The notes under the pieces: model-generated | What the model saw: only the letters and a program-made list of their open reading frames with translations | Database searches by the model: none | Told to the model about the DNA's origin: nothing | Program-made: the position numbers and the translations under genes | Shown: positions 4,486 through 5,855 of the stretch, piece after piece | Layout of the letters: each line of letters opens with the position of its first letter | How positions within the stretch are numbered: position 1 is the stretch's first letter | From: Desulfobacula sp. | Lineage (GTDB): Bacteria; Desulfobacterota; Desulfobacteria; Desulfobacterales; Desulfobacteraceae | Assembly: GCA_029940245.1 (NCBI GenBank) | Contig: JAOZRF010000197.1 | Coordinates: 1 to 5,855 of the forward strand | DNA length: 5,855 nucleotides | Direction of reading: 5' to 3'

Positions 4486-5526
4486 ATGAAATTTTTTAAT
4501 GATTTTTCAAAGACTTCAAAAGGGGTTGAAAATTGCGTTACAACTATTGATTCCCATACAGAAGGGGAAACCACCCGCCTGATCGTTAACGGACTGGAAG
4601 AGATCAAAGGGAAAACCATGATGGATAAGCTGGATTGGTTCAAATCCCGCTATGATCACATCCGGTGCCTTTTGACAAAAGAACCCAGAGGGTCCAAGGA
4701 AATTCTGGCCGCCGTGCTGACTGAGAATGTCACCCCGACAGCAAAGTTCGGATTGATTTATATGGATGCCAAACGCTACCCATATCTTTGTGGCCATGCA
4801 ACCATTGGGGCCATAGTAACACTGGCAAGAACAGGTTTTCTATCACTTTCCCAGGGAGAAAATTTTGTGCTGGTGGATACCCCTTCAGGGCCAATGGAGG
4901 CCAGAGTATCCGTTCATGGGGATAAGCTGAATGCTGTGGCCATTAATATGGTGCCATCCTTTGTTTATGATACGGGCCAGAAAATTGAAGTGCAGGGGTT
5001 TGGAACAATAAAGGTGGATCTTGTATGTACCGGCGGTTTTTTTGCCATGGTGGATTCAACTCAGATCCCCATGGAACCGGTTTTGGAAAATAAGGTTTTT
5101 TTAACGGATCTGGGCATGAAGATTATTGATGCTGCCAATGAGCAGCTTAGCGTGTCCCATCCTGTCAGGCCGGATGTCAGAACCATTGATGTGACGGAAT
5201 TTTATGATTCAAAATATGATAAAGGATGCGCCTCTGGCAGGGGCATGGTAATTTATGGAGAATCCCATGTAGACAGGTCTCCCTGTGGGACGGGCACGGC
5301 AGCGAAACTGACCCTTCTTCATCATTATGGAAAAATAAAAATGAATCAGAAATATAAAAATTTCAGTCCTCTTAGGACCTCTTTTGATGCCATGATTGTA
5401 AAAAAAGAAAAAATTGGATCTATTGACGGGTTTATTGTACAGATTCAAGGAATGGCTTATTTAACGGGAATTCATCATTTTATCATTGAAGATGATGACC
5501 CATTTCAAAAAGGATTTATCATCTAA
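4486..5526 (+). CDS. Proline racemase / hydroxyproline 2-epimerase family protein
   Basis: This 346-residue cytoplasmic enzyme should invert the alpha-carbon of proline, hydroxyproline or a related imino acid without a cofactor, using two cysteines as acid and base. Both are present: Cys102 in LCGHATIGA (the family MCGH motif with Met to Leu and Gly to Ala changes) and Cys267 in DRSPCGTGTAAK. The second cysteine argues against trans-3-hydroxyproline dehydratase, which has Thr there. The N-terminal TIDSHTEGETTRLIVNGLEEIKGKT (20-44), EPRGSKE (66-72) and the C-terminal DDDPF are family landmarks; Ser70 resembles hydroxyproline epimerases, where proline racemases usually have His. I chose ATG 4486 because AAGGA lies eight bases before it (4473-4477) and little conserved sequence precedes it; a TTG at 4459 is an in-frame alternative adding nine residues. 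It overlaps the following gene by one base. Proline versus hydroxyproline or a methylated imino acid cannot be settled. Confidence 0.88.
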   Translation: MKFFNDFSKTSKGVENCVTTIDSHTEGETTRLIVNGLEEIKGKTMMDKLDWFKSRYDHIRCLLTKEPRGSKEILAAVLTENVTPTAKFGLIYMDAKRYPYLCGHATIGAIVTLARTGFLSLSQGENFVLVDTPSGPMEARVSVHGDKLNAVAINMVPSFVYDTGQKIEVQGFGTIKVDLVCTGGFFAMVDSTQIPMEPVLENKVFLTDLGMKIIDAANEQLSVSHPVRPDVRTIDVTEFYDSKYDKGCASGRGMVIYGESHVDRSPCGTGTAAKLTLLHHYGKIKMNQKYKNFSPLRTSFDAMIVKKEKIGSIDGFIVQIQGMAYLTGIHHFIIEDDDPFQKGFII

Positions 5527-5855
5527 TGAAAGATAGAGCAGATATCATTTTACATAATGGCACGATTCAGACCCAGGATGATACTCATCCAGTGGCCCAG
5601 GCCGTTGCCATATCAGGCAATAGAATTTTAAGCCTTGGATCTGACCGGGATATTTTAAGGCTGGCATCAAAAAATACACAGGTGATGGATCTTGGGAACC
5701 GGCTTATGTTACCCGGATTCACAGATACCCATTTTCATTTTTATGAATGGGCATTGAACTATGACCATATCGATTTTGCAAAGGTTCTTTCTTTTAAGGG
5801 AATGGAAGAGGCTGTAGAAAAAAAGGCAAAGGACCTTGGAAGGGAAAACTGGGTA
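5526..5855 (+). CDS. Amidohydrolase family protein (YtcJ / amidohydrolase-3 type), N-terminal part
   Basis: The first 110 residues are visible; the rest lies beyond the right edge. The small N-terminal beta-sandwich reads ADIILHNGTIQTQDD (5-19) and AVAISGNRILSLGSD (26-40), followed by VMDLGNRLMLPGFTDTHFHF (53-72). The HxH metal-binding pair is His69 and His71 in the PGFTDTHFH motif that opens the TIM barrel of amidohydrolases. The HNGTI...A.AI..NRI opening and the LPGFTDTHFHF version are typical of the YtcJ-like branch, whose full members are about 530-580 residues and act as metal-dependent hydrolases of mostly unknown substrates. N-acyl-D-amino acid deacylases share the fold and are a weaker alternative. 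The ATG shares its A with the racemase TAA stop (TAATG), indicating translational coupling, and AAAAAGGA lies about 11 bases upstream. A role in supplying or processing the racemase substrate is inferred from this coupling. Confidence 0.85.
   Translation, partial: MKDRADIILHNGTIQTQDDTHPVAQAVAISGNRILSLGSDRDILRLASKNTQVMDLGNRLMLPGFTDTHFHFYEWALNYDHIDFAKVLSFKGMEEAVEKKAKDLGRENWV

Noticed and set aside
1..5855. CRISPR array, tRNA, rRNA or riboswitch
   Set aside because: No regularly spaced repeats, cloverleaf-like segments or recognisable aptamer cores were seen on either strand.

Overview
The window looks like a chromosomal stretch from an anaerobic, moderately AT-rich bacterium. A Desulfobacterota member such as a Desulfobacterales-type sulfate reducer is my best guess. 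That rests on the mix of genes (a non-pyrrolysine MttB-family methyltransferase beside an FAD amine oxidoreductase, a dipeptide-type ABC transporter, a proline racemase-family enzyme and an amidohydrolase) and on general sequence style. It is inference, because no taxonomic marker gene is present.

Layout. Everything left of about 4.1 kb reads on the minus strand; the genes right of 4.48 kb read on the plus strand. In minus-strand transcription order there is a GntR-type regulator remnant (3997 to 3782), an MttB-family methyltransferase (3607 to 2150), and a DAO-family FAD oxidoreductase (2095 to 782). After a 278-base gap comes the N-terminal 167 residues of an oligopeptide/dipeptide-type ABC ATPase (from 503, running off the left edge). 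That gap holds a good sigma70-like promoter whose -10 lies inside a perfect 32-bp palindrome. On the plus strand a proline racemase-family gene (4486-5526) overlaps by one base an amidohydrolase that runs off the right edge (5526 onward).

The central divergent region (3998-4485) has no intact gene. It holds a pair of 20-bp direct repeats three helical turns apart, candidate promoters, a 22-bp perfect hairpin, and what appears to be a decayed N-terminal scrap of an IS91-like transposase on the minus strand.

How the genes may work together. The methyltransferase lacks an in-frame amber codon, so it belongs with the MtgB/MtpB/MtcB-like enzymes that take a methyl group from quaternary amines (betaines) rather than with the pyrrolysine trimethylamine enzyme. 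The oxidoreductase 54 bases downstream is of a type that oxidises secondary or tertiary N-methyl amino acids. Together they suggest stepwise N-demethylation of a betaine. A two-cysteine proline racemase/hydroxyproline epimerase-type enzyme nearby makes proline betaine or a hydroxyproline betaine an attractive but unproven substrate. The partner corrinoid protein and the methyl-corrinoid:tetrahydrofolate methyltransferase are not in the window. The regulator appears broken, and the methyltransferase gene has a G9 tract at its ribosome-binding position, so expression of this cluster may be unusual.
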